Shown here one piece after another: positions 34,691-45,886 of a DNA stretch of 64,000 nucleotides; the stretch's first letter is position 1; each line of letters starts with the position of its first letter. The position numbers and the translations under genes are program-made. The stretch spans positions 1 to 64,000 of the forward strand of contig NXFV01000767.1 of NCBI GenBank assembly GCA_002803225.1, written 5' to 3'. This DNA is from Gamarada debralockiae. Its lineage: Eukaryota; Ascomycota; Leotiomycetes; Helotiales; Hyphodiscaceae. Under the pieces are notes generated by a model. That model was given only the letters and a program-made list of their open reading frames with translations. It had not been told where the DNA came from and did not search any database.

Positions 34691-37127
34691 ATGACCCGCT
34701 TCTTAACGCCCTCAAAAATTGGGCTGCTCTGCCTCATCGAACTGTACACAGATGCAGTCGTCCCAAGCTCCTCGACCATCCCAATTCTGTCCTTCATACT
34801 TAATCAATTACTTCCCTCTACACAACCAAAAGCACAGCACAAACCAGCCGTCTCGGCGCAAGATCTCCCTTTCATTCTCGACCTCAAGTCATTCGAAACT
34901 CTCCTCTCCGCCCACCCCTCCGCTTCCGGAGTCCCAGGCCGAAACTTATGGGACCGCTTCCTCACAAAGCTCTGGGAGATCGATAGCTTAGATGCTCTTC
35001 ATGTGTTTTTTGCACGACGTTCCAATCTACTAGCCAAGACCCGTGAAGATGTTAGAAAAGATACCGAAATCGGAATACCTCCACCCTCCCCCGACATGAT
35101 CATACTCTCTCGCACATCGCCATTCGGAAGTTTCGTACGCAGAGCAAAGGTGGAGTTTGAGAGACTGAGGTTTAGTGATGCCCAATCGCTGTGGGCGGCT
35201 TTTGTGAGGTGGAGACACGAGACGAGGACATACTGGGCCAGAAGGAACGGCATGCTCAACAGATGGGCTGGGGACAAAGCGTTGAATGATGGAGAAAATG
35301 AATGGGGCGCGGAGGCTACAGAGATGCTGGAACTTGTGGCATACGGGGGTCTCAATATCGAAGACGAAGAGGAAGGGTGTGTCAGTACGGATGACGTGGA
35401 GAAATTGCTGGAATTTCAAGTCGAGCAGATGCAGAGTAGGTTTTGTTCCCCGAGGCTCAAGATTTGTAGCTAATGATTGCAGAGCTTGGTAACAGAATAC
35501 CGGTGGAAGTCAGGGACAAATTCAAAAACGTCCTGGATGAGAGCATTATGATCCCAAGTCTATCGCATTACCTGAAGTAAGAATCCCAGCTTCTGTCATT
35601 CTCAGGTATTCTTGCTCACACCTGACTAGCTTCTTGGATGCTTGGAGAGCAGGCGATTATCCTACATCTTTTGATAACCTCCATCGGTATTTCGACTATA
35701 CCATGCAGAATCGAGATCGATTATTCTATCAGTATGCTCTGATGAACCTTGCTGTTCTGCAGGCGGATTTCGGATGCTTTGATGAAGCTGTTGCCGCTAT
35801 GCTGGAAACTGTCTCAACTGCTCGAGAAAATAAAGACATGGCCTGTCTGAATTTTGCGCTCAATTGGCTATATCATTTCGGTAAGGCCCATCCCAAGGTC
35901 ATCAGAGAGGCCGAATCAACAAATATGATTGGTGTTGAAAGGGAAGGCCTTGCATATCTACGCATCAAGGCTAAAGAGACTGGGATGTGGACACTCTGGA
36001 GTTCTACACTGCTCAGTGAGGCAAAACTGGGCATGTCAAACGGCGAAAGTGTTGCAACTGCTTTCGAAAATGTCTTGAAAAGCTCCCATCTCATCGTGGA
36101 CAAGAACTTGAAACCCATGATGGGTCCTCAGATGTCGATTTCTTCCCACTTGTGGGCTCGATTGGGAGTGGTGCATTTGGGAAGGCAATACTCCGAGATC
36201 TTCCTCAGCTCTCACGCCCGCTATGCTCTCTTCGACGATACTTTGAGGCACACGTGCCGGATTGCACACCTCATGATAGAGAAAGGTCACTATAGTGAAG
36301 CCATGGAGAAATTAGAGAGTTTGGATGAAAACTCCTTACGCTCGTGGAAGTCCAATCAATACTGGCTGAAGTACCGCGGCATCCTTCGACTGAAGCGCGA
36401 TCTTCACAGAAACAACCTGGATGGTGCAGACCAGCTACTTGCACAGCTCTTGCAAAACAACGGAGCCGATACTGATCCGGAACTCAATTTCGAGATCAAC
36501 ATCCTTCACATCGACTACCTCATGCGCCGGACGGATTTTAGTGCTGCGCTTGCTAAAATCGAGAAGCTGGCCTCGGGAATAAAGGAAGATGGGGACGATA
36601 TCAATCTGCGTGTCAGACTTCTTACAATGAAAGCTCTGCTTCAAGATAAATGCGGACGGCCTCAAAAAGGCTTCTCAGTTGCTGTACGTGCGGCAAGTAT
36701 TGCCTGGCGAGCTCGACTGATCCCGGGTCTATGGGCTGCTATGGGCGCCATAGCCAACATCTTGACCTCGCTGTCCGAATTCCACGCATCATCCCAAATT
36801 CTCACCTCGATTATTCCCCGGGCATTGGAGTGTGAGAATTGTTCATTGAACGCCCAGTTGTATTCGTTCTTGGTTGATGCATACATGGGGATAGCAGGGC
36901 AAGCTGAACGTGAGAGCTTGAAGAGGAGAGAGTATTTGACTAAGTGCCTGGAGTTCATAGATAGGTCATTCAGCGAGTACTCTGCTCTCGAGGATATCAA
37001 GGGACAATGCGAGATGATGGCGAAGAAGGCTACGATTATGAAGGTTTTGGGGGATAAAGTGCAAGCGAATGATTATTCAAGTGCCTATCTAGACTTAAAA
37101 AGGGAGGCAGCGTTGACGATTACTTAG
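34691..37127 (+). CDS. APC5: Anaphase-promoting complex subunit 5 (APC5)
   Basis: Three exons, 34691-35435, 35483-35576 and 35630-37127, keep frame into about 778 residues. It begins MTRFLTPSKIGLLCLIELYT. The APC5 tetratricopeptide-type domain is centred on residues about 280-380: FLDAWRAGDYPTSFDNLHRY, then QYALMNLAVLQADFGCFDEA and ACLNFALNWLYHFGKAHPK. More helical repeats follow to the C-terminus. APC5 is a scaffold subunit of the anaphase-promoting complex ubiquitin ligase, linking the catalytic arm to the TPR arm in mitotic exit. Its place next to COX13 and APN2 matches the conserved flank of the mating-type locus in many Pezizomycotina. Confidence 0.92.
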
Positions 37128-37759
37128 ATATGATACCCATGAGATGAATGATTAGAAGCTTCCCCATCTACCCGAACACTGTTCGAATCCTTCTTCGGAG
37201 TGACAACTCCTGCGAGCATCTTTCAAGTTTGGCAGCTGTCAATTGACCTTGCCAGTTTCGGCACTTAGTAGAGACTCAGACTGTAACTATTAGTTTGCTT
37301 CATTTCGCACACTCCCTTGGTAACTTTTGAAGAGACGCCTCCCCAAATCCAGAATCCACCAAGAACAACCCTCACTCCCTTCTCTTCGAAACATCCCCAG
37401 CTCACACCCATTTCTCAATCTTCATTACTTCGAAGAACGAATCTTTAGTTCTTCTCCCCCGAAACAGCAACCAAATATCACCTTCAGTCTCCCTCCGTCT
37501 TGGCTTTGTTCGTTCTTGTGGATCATCCCTCCACAACTCCTCTTCCGTCACTCCGCTCCACAAAGTCATGTCAGATCACGCAGCAGCAGATGAAAAAGCA
37601 CGTTCTTTGACTTTCTGTGATTGCTAAGACTCAAGGAGAAATGTACAGTCGGTCCGTCTACCCATCTTGCTAGGACTTTCATTTAGTCTCAACCCAGATC
37701 TGCCCAACACTACCACATTTACACCCATCAGACCTCACTTCCTTCCACCTCCATCAAAT
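37128..37759. other. 3' flanks of APC5 and COX13
   Basis: About 630 bp between convergent genes. The open frame at 37327-37593 is Pro/Ser low-complexity with no domain and is not supported. Confidence 0.5.
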
Positions 37760-38457
37760 TTACTCCTTCTTGTGGTAGTTGACCTTGTCGTTCCAGCTGC
37801 AGGCACACATCAGGTTAGCACATCTTCATCTGTCCCTCGTCTTCTCCGCCAAGAACCTCATCACCCAGCAACATCCCATAGTTCTTCTGACGCTAGCACT
37901 TACAAAAGTGTCTGCGGCACACAATTAGCTTCGACTCAACACAGATTCAAGTACGGGACAAGCTCACCTTATCTCCATCGCCCCAGAAGAAGTTCTTGGT
38001 TCGGATGTTCTGGTATGGGTACTCTGGTCTCTCCTCCAAAGGCTCCATATGCTCCCAGTGAGCCCAATGCTCATTCCAAAGGTTATAGGCATTGACGCTC
38101 GCAATGAGCAAGCAGGGAATTGTCACACTATCCAAGGTCAGCTTCTCTCCTTCCTTCCCGCACTCTCCCTCTTCCGGCATTCTCACTAGATGGAAAGCTT
38201 GCGCCAAAGATCTGCCATCGCCCAAGTCAGCTTCTGTCTCCTTCAAAACGCATGTCAGTTGAATACGAACCAGCAGTAGCAGCCGCATGATCCTTCACAG
38301 CCTTTCTCTCGCGGTTGAAAGCATTGTCCTCGGCACCTGTGAAGGCAGAACCCTCGGTGCTCGCGAATCGTCGTTGGAAGGGAGTGCGGATAGCTGGGGA
38401 GCGCAGCTGAGAAGCAAAGCGCTGGGAGGTTCTGATCATCGATCGTTGAGGAAACAT
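37760..38457 (-). CDS. COX13: Cytochrome c oxidase subunit 6A (COX13)
   Basis: Five exons, 38457-38271, 38211-38187, 38127-37968, 37911-37904 and 37796-37760, join in frame to 138 residues. MFPQRSMIRTSQRFASQLRS is an Arg/Ser-rich mitochondrial presequence. ADLWRKLSIYVTIPCLLIAS starts the membrane helix, followed by EHWAHWEHMEPLEERPEYPY and IRTKNFFWGDGDKTLFWNDK, the hallmarks of COX6A. It is an inner-membrane, nucleus-encoded subunit of respiratory complex IV. The conserved DKTLFWN block exists only if an 8-nt micro-exon is used, split from its neighbours by introns of 56 and 107 nt. The gene is divergent from APN2, as at other ascomycete MAT loci. Confidence 0.93.
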
Positions 38458-38731
38458 GGTGTTGTTGTGGTCGTTCAATTGCTCTTCGGGAGTCTGGGAT
38501 GTGGTATGAGTTGAGGTCGTACGGTTTCTTAGCGGGCAAGCTTCAAGCGAGCTAGCCTTTGTTTGGGCAGTCACGTGGTGGCTGCTGATGACGGGTGAGT
38601 TTCGCGATTAAGGCGCGACTGAAGCGTGTATTGGCCAAGCTTCACCTGCTGATTAGACTTCCCATTCTCGCTGACATCGAAAGGGCAATGTCTCTGATGC
38701 TGTCTCATTTCTCAGCAGCCGGCGCGTCAAA
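38458..38731. promoter_or_regulatory. Shared divergent promoter of COX13 and APN2
   Basis: Only 274 bp separate the two start codons, which point away from each other, so the cis elements for both genes must lie here or in their first introns. No specific factor site is claimed. Confidence 0.5.
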
Positions 38732-40896
38732 ATGGAGGAGCGGGGTCTTCGGATTACAACATGGAACGGTAAGCCTTCTGGATCGTTCTGAGAGCTTTGC
38801 TGATCCATGGCAGTGAACGGAATCAGGTTCGTCTTCATGTGCGATTATGGATACTTCTACAGGCGCACTCTATCTGGAGTACTTGAGAACTAATTCTAAC
38901 GACGGGTCAGGAATCCATTCGGATATCAACCATGGCGGAAAGAGAGGACTTTTGCGGTACGAATAGCTTTCCTTGTGCTCCTAAATAGAATGCTGACAGA
39001 TCTGCAGGCAATGTTCGAAATTCTCGAGGCCGATATTGTGGTTATGCAGGAGACCAAGATACAAAGGAAGGATCTTCAGGATGACATGGTACTTGTACCT
39101 GGGTGGGATGTGTTCTTCAGTTTCCCAAAACACAAGAAAGGTACGCGATGGCTGAATGCATGCAATGAATGGGAAGCGCTGACAGCCAATATGCAGGCTA
39201 CTCTGGAGTAGCAATCTACACCCGAAACTCAGTCTGCGCCCCAATCCGAGCAGAAGAAGGAATCACAGGCATCCTGACCCCTCCAAACTCCTCCACAAGC
39301 TTCTGGGACCTTCCCAAAGACCAACAAATCGGCGGATATCCCACTCCCACACAACTCGCCGACTGTCCCATCGATATTGCAACTCTTGATTCCGAAGGCC
39401 GTTGTGTCGTTCTCGAATTCCCAGCCTTCGTTCTCATCGGGGTCTACTGTCCAGCCAACAGAGACGAAACTCGTGATAACTTCCGAATCGGCTTCATCAA
39501 TGCCCTAGATGCCAGAGTACGCAATCTTGTGGCGGCTGGGAAAAGAGTCTTTCTGACTGGGGACTTGAACATCATTCGAGAGGTGTTGGACACGGCGAAA
39601 GCGGAAGAGCACATGAAGAAGCAGGGCATGACGGTTCAAGAATATGTATCCACACCATCCAGGCGGATGCTCAACCAATTATTGGTCGGTGGCAAAGTCT
39701 TTGGAGAAAGAGATGAAGGCAGAGAGAAGCCAGTGATGTGGGATATATGCCGCTCATTTCACCCAGATCGCCCAGGCATGTTCACTTGCTGGGAGCAGAA
39801 AATCAATGCTAGGCCTGGCAATTTTGGTTCTCGGATAGACTACGTTCTCTGCAGCCAAGACTGGAAGGACTGGTTTTGCGAATCAAACATTCAGGAGGGT
39901 CTCATGGGCTCTGATCACTGTCCCGTGTACGCTGTGTTGAAACAGAAGGTGGACATTGGTGGCGAAGAGGTTAATATAAGGGATATCATGAGCGCCGGCA
40001 TGTTCAAGGACGGTGTTCGCCAGCGAGAGTGGTCTACGAAAGATCTCTTACCCATGTCAGCCAAGCTCATCCCTGAATTCGATCGAAGACGTAACATTCG
40101 AGATATGTTTGCGAAGAAGCCATCGTTTACAACAGGAGAGAGCTCCTTCTCCAACAAGTCAACTACAGACGAGAGCCAAGAAAGAAATCTGGCTTCAACT
40201 CTTGGGACCTCGCAGAAAGAAAACACGCCACCGGTTGACTCTCAGTCCACTTTAGCCTCCAGTACGACGGCAATTGCATCTGATTCTCAATCAACAATGA
40301 TGGCAAGCCCAGCGAAGCCAAGCGCAAAGCGTACAGCAGAACCATCCTCTTCCGCAGCACGACCTTCGAAAAAGGGGAAATCCGGAGCAGCCTCGAAGAC
40401 AGCTGTGCCTGCGAAAGGTCAGCCAGGGAAAGGACAAAGCAGTCTCATGGGATTCTTCAAGCCCAAGGTCCCTCAGTCCGATGGTGTGGTAGATAGTCAA
40501 TCGACAATATCGGCATCAACAGTTGATGGAGAGTCAGACACTACGAGCATCGCTGCTTCGGATTCCCCAACACCAGCTCAATCAGCCACGGACTTTAGCA
40601 GCAACGAATACCCATCACCAAGCAAAAAATTTGATCCTGCTGACCAGAAATCGGTGGTCGATCCGATAGTTGCGAAGGAAAGCTGGTCGAAGCTTCTTGG
40701 AAAACGGAAGGTCCCTCGTTGCGAGCACAACGAGCCGTGCATCAGCCTTGTCACCAAGAAGTCCGGAGTGAACGAAGGAAGATCCTTTTACATGTGCCCA
40801 CGACCGATCGGGCCCAGCGGTCAGAAAGAGAAGAACTCACAGTGGCGATGTGGGACTTTCATATGGAGCAGTGACTGGAACGGTGATGGGACTTGA
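38732..40896 (+). CDS. APN2: Class II AP endonuclease / DNA lyase 2 (APN2)
   Basis: Five exons, 38732-38768, 38814-38826, 38911-38956, 39008-39140 and 39197-40896, keep frame into about 642 residues. The ExoIII-type nuclease core shows ITTWNVNGIRNPFGYQPW, then ADIVVMQETKIQ (catalytic Glu), YSGVAIYTR, VYCPANRD, FLTGDLNI (Asp/Asn) and the C-terminal SRIDYVLCS and GSDHCPV (catalytic Asp-His). A Ser-rich linker follows with the PCNA-binding box QSSLMGFF at about residue 490. It ends with a GRF-type zinc finger around residues 583-642 (CEHNEPC, FYMCPRP, WRCGTFIW). The enzyme repairs abasic sites and 3'-blocked ends in the nucleus. The second exon is a 13-nt micro-exon that restores WNVNGIR. APN2 is the standard left border of the MAT locus. 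Confidence 0.95.
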
Positions 40897-41530
40897 GAGG
40901 GAGTGCAGGATATCATGAGATCAATAAATGCCAAAGGAGACGCTGGCCTCGTCGAGACTCTTAGATGGGGGTCATTCTTCACAAAGGTATGGATTGGGAG
41001 ATATTCTTCTACCAATGAGACTTCTGCTAACTTTCCAGTAAGGGTTTGATCTCTTTTCGACTCTCGACGAATTTATTTCATTAGTATATTACTGAGATTG
41101 GGAGCATACCGTCTGAATAAGATACCCGCTAATGAAGGAGTTTGTAGAGGTGTTCAGGAATACAGTGGCTATGGAGCTTAACACATACCACAAATATCAC
41201 GATGTAAGTAGAGCATTGAGGGGTAAATAAAACCTGCATTTAAGCTACTTCCTTGCTCTGCAATCTCCGCCGCACTTCTTCGACGCCCTTCTTCCTCAAT
41301 TGAATCCCCTTTCCTGAATTCTTTCTCCCCAGCTCGTACCCTTCTTGATAAGCCCCTTCAATCCATCCTCCGTAATCGCTTAACGATCTTCTTAAACCCT
41401 CAATTCGCATCAATGATCGTGATGCGCTCCTTTCCCCTCCCTTCCAAACCCCCTGGCAAATCCCTATCTCACGTGAACGACTTCCTCCATTTTACTCTGT
41501 GCCTGAATTGAGGGCGTTGGAATTGCCCTT

Positions 41531-41798
41531 CCACAATGCGATAATTCTTGTCTTTCTAACTTTCAAGGCCGAAACATTGAAATCAGTGCCGATTCTAATA
41601 GAAATCTCAAGAAAAGGAGGACGTTGGGGACTCTATCCCCAATGCGGTAATTTCGTTCTTTCCTACCTTCCAAGGTCGAAACTAGAAAAATTCCTTGTTT
41701 TGTTCTTTCCCTAAAGCGGTAATTAGGGTAAACGCTAACTTATATGGCTGAACGTTTTCAGCCTTGAAGGTTAGGAAGACAACAATTACCTCATTGGG
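41531..41798. repeat. Cluster of four roughly 44-bp repeats on the APN2 side of MAT
   Basis: Copies lie at 41531-41575 (plus), 41636-41682 (plus), 41709-41753 (plus, most diverged) and 41756-41798 (minus). The consensus opens CCCAATGCGGTAATT and closes TTCAAGGCCGAAAC. The last two copies face each other and form a near-palindrome. A fifth copy in minus orientation lies at 48001-48044, beyond the MAT genes. No coding potential is seen. Confidence 0.75.
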
Positions 41799-42100
41799 CG
41801 AACTGTGGCTGCTAGAGCGCGGAGGGTTGGGCTGCGCTTCGCTGCTGGGGATGGGGAGAGGGGAGGGTTACGATTGAGGATTTGAATCTTGTTTGGTAAG
41901 TGAGATTGAATTGCGATCGTAGATTAGATTTGATGTTTCTTCTGCTGCAGGATCAAGGAGTTGAGGGGCGTTGCTCGGCGGTTGCTATGAGCGCTGGGAC
42001 TAATGAGATTTCGGTCGTAGCAGATCATGATGAAGCAGCACAACAATCGCAGCACTGGGAAAGCAGGTTGGGTTTCAGCACCATTTTCCTATCTAATCTA

Positions 42101-42285
42101 CAGAGGAAGCCTAAGCAAAGAGTTTGACCTGGGGAGATCTGATTCAATATCAAAGGTACAAGATTGCCCGAGAGCTTCCTTCTTCCATATCTATCGAGAA
42201 GCAGCCTTTCGAAAGAGTCTGATCTTGGAAGATCTGATTCGATGTCAAAGTACAAGAATGCCCAAGAACTTTCCATCTTCTGTAT
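42101..42285 (+). repeat. Diverged tandem duplication (about 93-bp unit)
   Basis: Unit one (about 42101-42194) contains GGAGATCTGATTCAATATC and GTACAAGATTGCCC. Unit two (about 42195-42285) contains GAAGATCTGATTCGATGTC and GTACAAGAATGCCC at the same relative offsets, with matching flanks (AAAGAGTTTGA versus AAAGAGTCTGA). It lies between the 44-bp repeat cluster and the 3' end of MAT1-2-1. Confidence 0.75.
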
Positions 42286-42859
42286 AAGTGTCCATGTATG
42301 AAGTCTGTCATGTCCGCCCATTATGCCGCCATGGGAAAGGAAAAACAGAGAGATCAAAAAAAATTTTGGCGGCTTCCATATTTCGCCATGTCGCATGTAA
42401 GAAGGGAAAGAAAATCAGAATGATCGCGCGTAATATGTACAGTAGAAAGATATTTCCTAGAGACTGTCAAGATATAACTGAACGTAAGGCGGATGCCAAC
42501 ATAGAGCGCCAATCAAGATAGACCAGAAGAATGAAGTGGGTTGAAAGGTATTCGCGTTGGTGAGAATTCGATCCAGTGGGCTCTCGACGATCCAAGGTGG
42601 AAACAGAAATCGTATGTGTAGTAGAGTGTGGTGTATGATCATGCCAACGGCAGAAACGTGTATCGAGAACTGGCAGAATGTCAGAAGCTCGAGGGAGAAT
42701 GATTGGACTGTGGTGGATGTTGTGTCAAAAGATATTGGAATCAACGGCCCCGAAGTTTATGCACGTTGTTGTAATTCATTGGCGGTTGCTCAGAGGTGGA
42801 AAGCCCACTGCACTGGATATGAGGTGCCGTTTGAATTGCATGGATCCAAGGCACACGCC

Positions 42860-44055
42860 TCACAAGAGCCAATCCAGCAATGCATCATTAGCTTCCCAAT
42901 TAACCGGCTGTAAGATGTCTGCATCGAGAAACAAATTATTTGGAGGCTGCTCATATGCTCTGTCATTGTTCTCCATGCCGAACAATTGGAAAGGCTGCCA
43001 GTTGATGGTCAGGGAGGGTGCGGAGGAAATCGAAAACGGATCTCCATCGCCACTGGATTTTGGGGTATCATCCGTATCTAAATTGACCTCAAATCCAGAG
43101 CCGTGTTCATGGTCGTCACGGTGGTTCGGGGAGGGATTTTCGACGCCTTGAGAAGTCTTTCCTGAGAGCCGAGAGGACTTCACTGCAGGAAGGTCTGCTT
43201 CGATGCTGATCGGAGTTTCCTTGGATGTCCTCTTTCGCTTCTTAATCTCCGAAGGCTTACGGGGAGAACATTTGTATTGGGGATACTGAAGCTGGTGCTT
43301 CGCCTTCTCTAGGTCTGCCAACTTTTTGTAATGAGCCTTAACCTTGGCGGTCTCGTTACGCCACATATCACCGATGATTGTAGCTGTTCATTGTCAGCTT
43401 AATTACGGTCCGGAAGAAGGGATATACACTTACAAAGGTTGCTGGTATGCATTCCAGGGTTCTCTGCCAAGACGGTGCTGTGCTTATCTTGACGATAGAT
43501 AATCCACATGTTTCGAGGCTTCGGTATCCTCTCAGCTTTATGCTTCGATGAAGGGGGCCTAGTATCAGAAGCGATGGAACTGTGCTCAGCATTTTGAGAG
43601 TCTTGCGAAGGCTGAGAAACCGGGGAGAGGTTGTGTACAACTGAGTTGGCGTCATAGAGCTGTGGGTATTCAGCTTTGTAGACGAAGATGCATCCCTTCA
43701 CGGCGCGGTGATCCAAATCATCAAAGACCTGTCCGACACGGTACGATGACTTTTCCACATCGAAGTGAATGTAGACAGGAGTCTCGAGAAGTACACTGGA
43801 AGGAGATGTTAGACATTGCCATGTAGAATATAACCCATAATCTCACCTCAATCTCGTAGCCGTTTCGCGCAAATGATAAGCCCCCATTTGGGTTCCCATA
43901 CCGCGAGGGAGGAAATACACGATCTTGCCTTGGTCGCGTAGTTTAAGATGATCCTTCCAGAGAGCTTGGAACTGCTCCCTCTCAACAGCAGATACATTGG
44001 CGGCAACGAGGGCGGCTGTTGTAGAAAATACGGAAGAGGAGGCCATTGTTGACAT
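42860..44055 (-). CDS. MAT1-2-1: Mating-type protein MAT1-2-1 (MATA HMG-box transcription factor)
   Basis: Three exons, 44055-43847, 43795-43434 and 43383-42860, join in frame to 364 residues. The HMG box spans about residues 160-235: IPKPRNMWIIYRQDKHSTVL, then IIGDMWRNETAKVKAHYKKL and a basic end SPRKPSEIKKRKR. The second intron (50 nt) splits the serine codon after the first base within the box, the intron position conserved in MAT1-2-1 genes; this argues against the other MAT HMG gene, MAT1-1-3. The N-terminal domain includes VEREQFQALWKDHLKLRDQG. The protein is a nuclear DNA-binding regulator of mating identity and sexual development. It is divergent from the unknown gene at 44388. An alternative start is Met 4 (44046). 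Confidence 0.88.
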
Positions 44056-44387
44056 GTTCGATGATGGCGTAGCAGCGAAGAAAGAGGTGGCTTCTGTGAT
44101 TATGATTTTTGCGAAGTCCGAGATTCAGGATCGAGAATTTATATTGAGAAAAGGTATGAAGCTTTTGGGTTGCAAGATCCCCAGAGGCGTTGAATTTGGG
44201 GATGTGTGTGGGGAGGAAAAGTGAGGTAGTTTGAGTTTGTGCAAGGCGAGGACTTCACTTTAGAAAATTCACCAGTATATGACAACGCCGACCACGTCCA
44301 TAAAAAGCGATTGAAAAATTGAAGCCAGAGACACCTCTTTTCCTCTCTCCAAATTTCAACTCCAACATCAATTTCGACTCCGCCAAA
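44056..44387. promoter_or_regulatory. Divergent promoter between MAT1-2-1 and the unknown MAT gene
   Basis: 332 bp between two start codons pointing outward. Both genes can be co-regulated from this interval, a common layout within MAT idiomorphs. No specific binding site is asserted. Confidence 0.5.
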
Positions 44388-45626
44388 ATGCCAAAGTCAA
44401 AACTCCCAAAGCCAACTCGATTCGGCCAGAATATGACAATGGAAGAAGTTTTGAAAGCGATCGACAAAGTAATAGAAGAGCCTATTCTTGTTCAATTTCA
44501 AAAGTTTGTTGAAAGTAAGTCTAAATGAAGACATCTCTTAGAAACGCTTCCTAACTTGGCAGGCTTAACAGTAAGCAAGAAGCCTCGAGAGCGGGCATTT
44601 CTCATCAACCTCATTCGGGACGTGTTTTACCTGGTCTTTCTCATCGGCCACGAAATTGCTATAGACGTCACAACTAAGCGTAAGGATGATGAATTGCCTC
44701 AAGACGCTAACGTCATTGCAAACTTCCTCGGCGAGGTTTTGGATGAATGTCGTAGGCTGGAAGCTGCCCCCGAACTCTTTCCATCACCGTCCACGAGGGA
44801 AGCCTTCTTAACGAGGATCGCAAGTCTGTGCTCCGTTATTGGAAGCGTTGGTGAGATTGCGAAGCAGCATCACTCCTCTATGTGGCACGTTTGGAATCTC
44901 GATCTCCAATTTATCGACAGTATCGGTCCTGACTATCCCGACAACGATCGCGCCAAATTACACTCACTTCTTCCGAAGACTCTTCCTGCATTCCATCCTG
45001 ATAGACGAGATGCCAAAAATCCATGGAACAACTGGCTGGATAACTCGGCAAAGCCTGCTCCTGGATGGATCGCTGTTCAGCAGAAGATACCCCGAATCGG
45101 CGATGTACTGAACAGGAAGAAAATTCGCGAATATGATACTATTGAGGCGAGTGTTGAAGAGGTAAGTTCTTCAATACTTCAAGGCACAGAGTGTTACAAT
45201 GCTCAGGAGCTGACCACGAACATCCAGGACCAACTTTTGACTCGAGATCCAGAGGTAAGTCGGATGCTTTCAACGAAGATTCGAGATTGTAGCTAAGACG
45301 TCGCATAGAATGACTCGCCCCAGATCCCTACAGTGGGCCACAAGTTCAAACATATGACGTGGTCAGGCTTTTGTACGGTTCCAAGATACAGCGTAGGATT
45401 CAGGATAGGCTCAAGGAAAAGCTACGATAGGGATGATATTGTAACGCTAGAGCACTTGAGCAAAGTCCTAAGAGGTATGGACTTGGGTGAGTTAGATCAA
45501 GTCGTTCGGGGGCCTCGAGCTTTCCCAGGCATACCTCTAGGTTTCCAAGCAACAAGGGCTAGGGTACGAAGATATTTGAATTCGAATGTTCCCTACTTCA
45601 GATACGCAATGGCATACAAGCCTTGA
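44388..45626 (+). CDS. Unrecognised protein encoded inside the MAT locus
   Basis: Four exons, 44388-44514, 44563-45161, 45207-45254 and 45309-45626, keep frame into 363 residues. The third and fourth introns (45 and 54 nt) are multiples of three, so retention of the 45-nt one would stay open. The protein begins MPKSKLPKPTRFGQNMTMEE. It has a helical section with AFLINLIRDVFYLVFLIGHE and VIANFLGEVLDECRRLEAAP, an aromatic HHSSMWHVWNLDLQFID, then NPWNNWLDNSAKPAPGWIAV. It ends with a basic VGFRIGSRKSYDRD and FPGIPLGFQATRARVRRYL. I see no HMG box, alpha box, signal peptide or catalytic motif. Its position between MAT1-2-1 and MAT1-1-1 makes it a candidate lineage-specific MAT gene, such as those named MAT1-1-5 or MAT1-2-4 in Sclerotiniaceae. 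That assignment is by position only. Confidence 0.8.
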
Positions 45627-45886
45627 AGTAGATAAATAGATAAATAATACAAACAAACGCTTCACTCAATGAGAGCCAGCGATTCATATACTCAGGTACA
45701 AAGAGTAAATCGAGACCAAGAACAAGAAGGATTAAGCGTGGAATGTGCGTCCTTTGTTCCTTAGCGCCAAACCCAGTCGACTACTCAGTTTTAAATTTCG
45801 CGTTCTCCCAACCGAAACTTGAACCTCATAACATTCAACAGCATCATCAAAAGCACAATAATCGCCTGAAAATACGACTACAAATT

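Larger units (their letters stand above)
40897..42859. other. APN2-MAT1-2-1 intergenic region
   Basis: Nearly 2 kb without a supported gene. It contains the two repeat clusters listed separately (41531-41798 and 42101-42285) and the 3' flanks of APN2 and MAT1-2-1. Open frames such as 42557-42913 have no domain. Confidence 0.55.

Noticed and set aside
37171..37200. TTCGAATCC-like tRNA B-box downstream of APC5
   Set aside because: No A box or cloverleaf could be formed around it.
42860..44055. Calling the HMG gene MAT1-1-3 instead of MAT1-2-1
   Set aside because: The intron splits the serine codon of the HMG box at the position typical of MAT1-2-1, and the protein has long N- and C-terminal regions. 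Profile comparison would still be useful.
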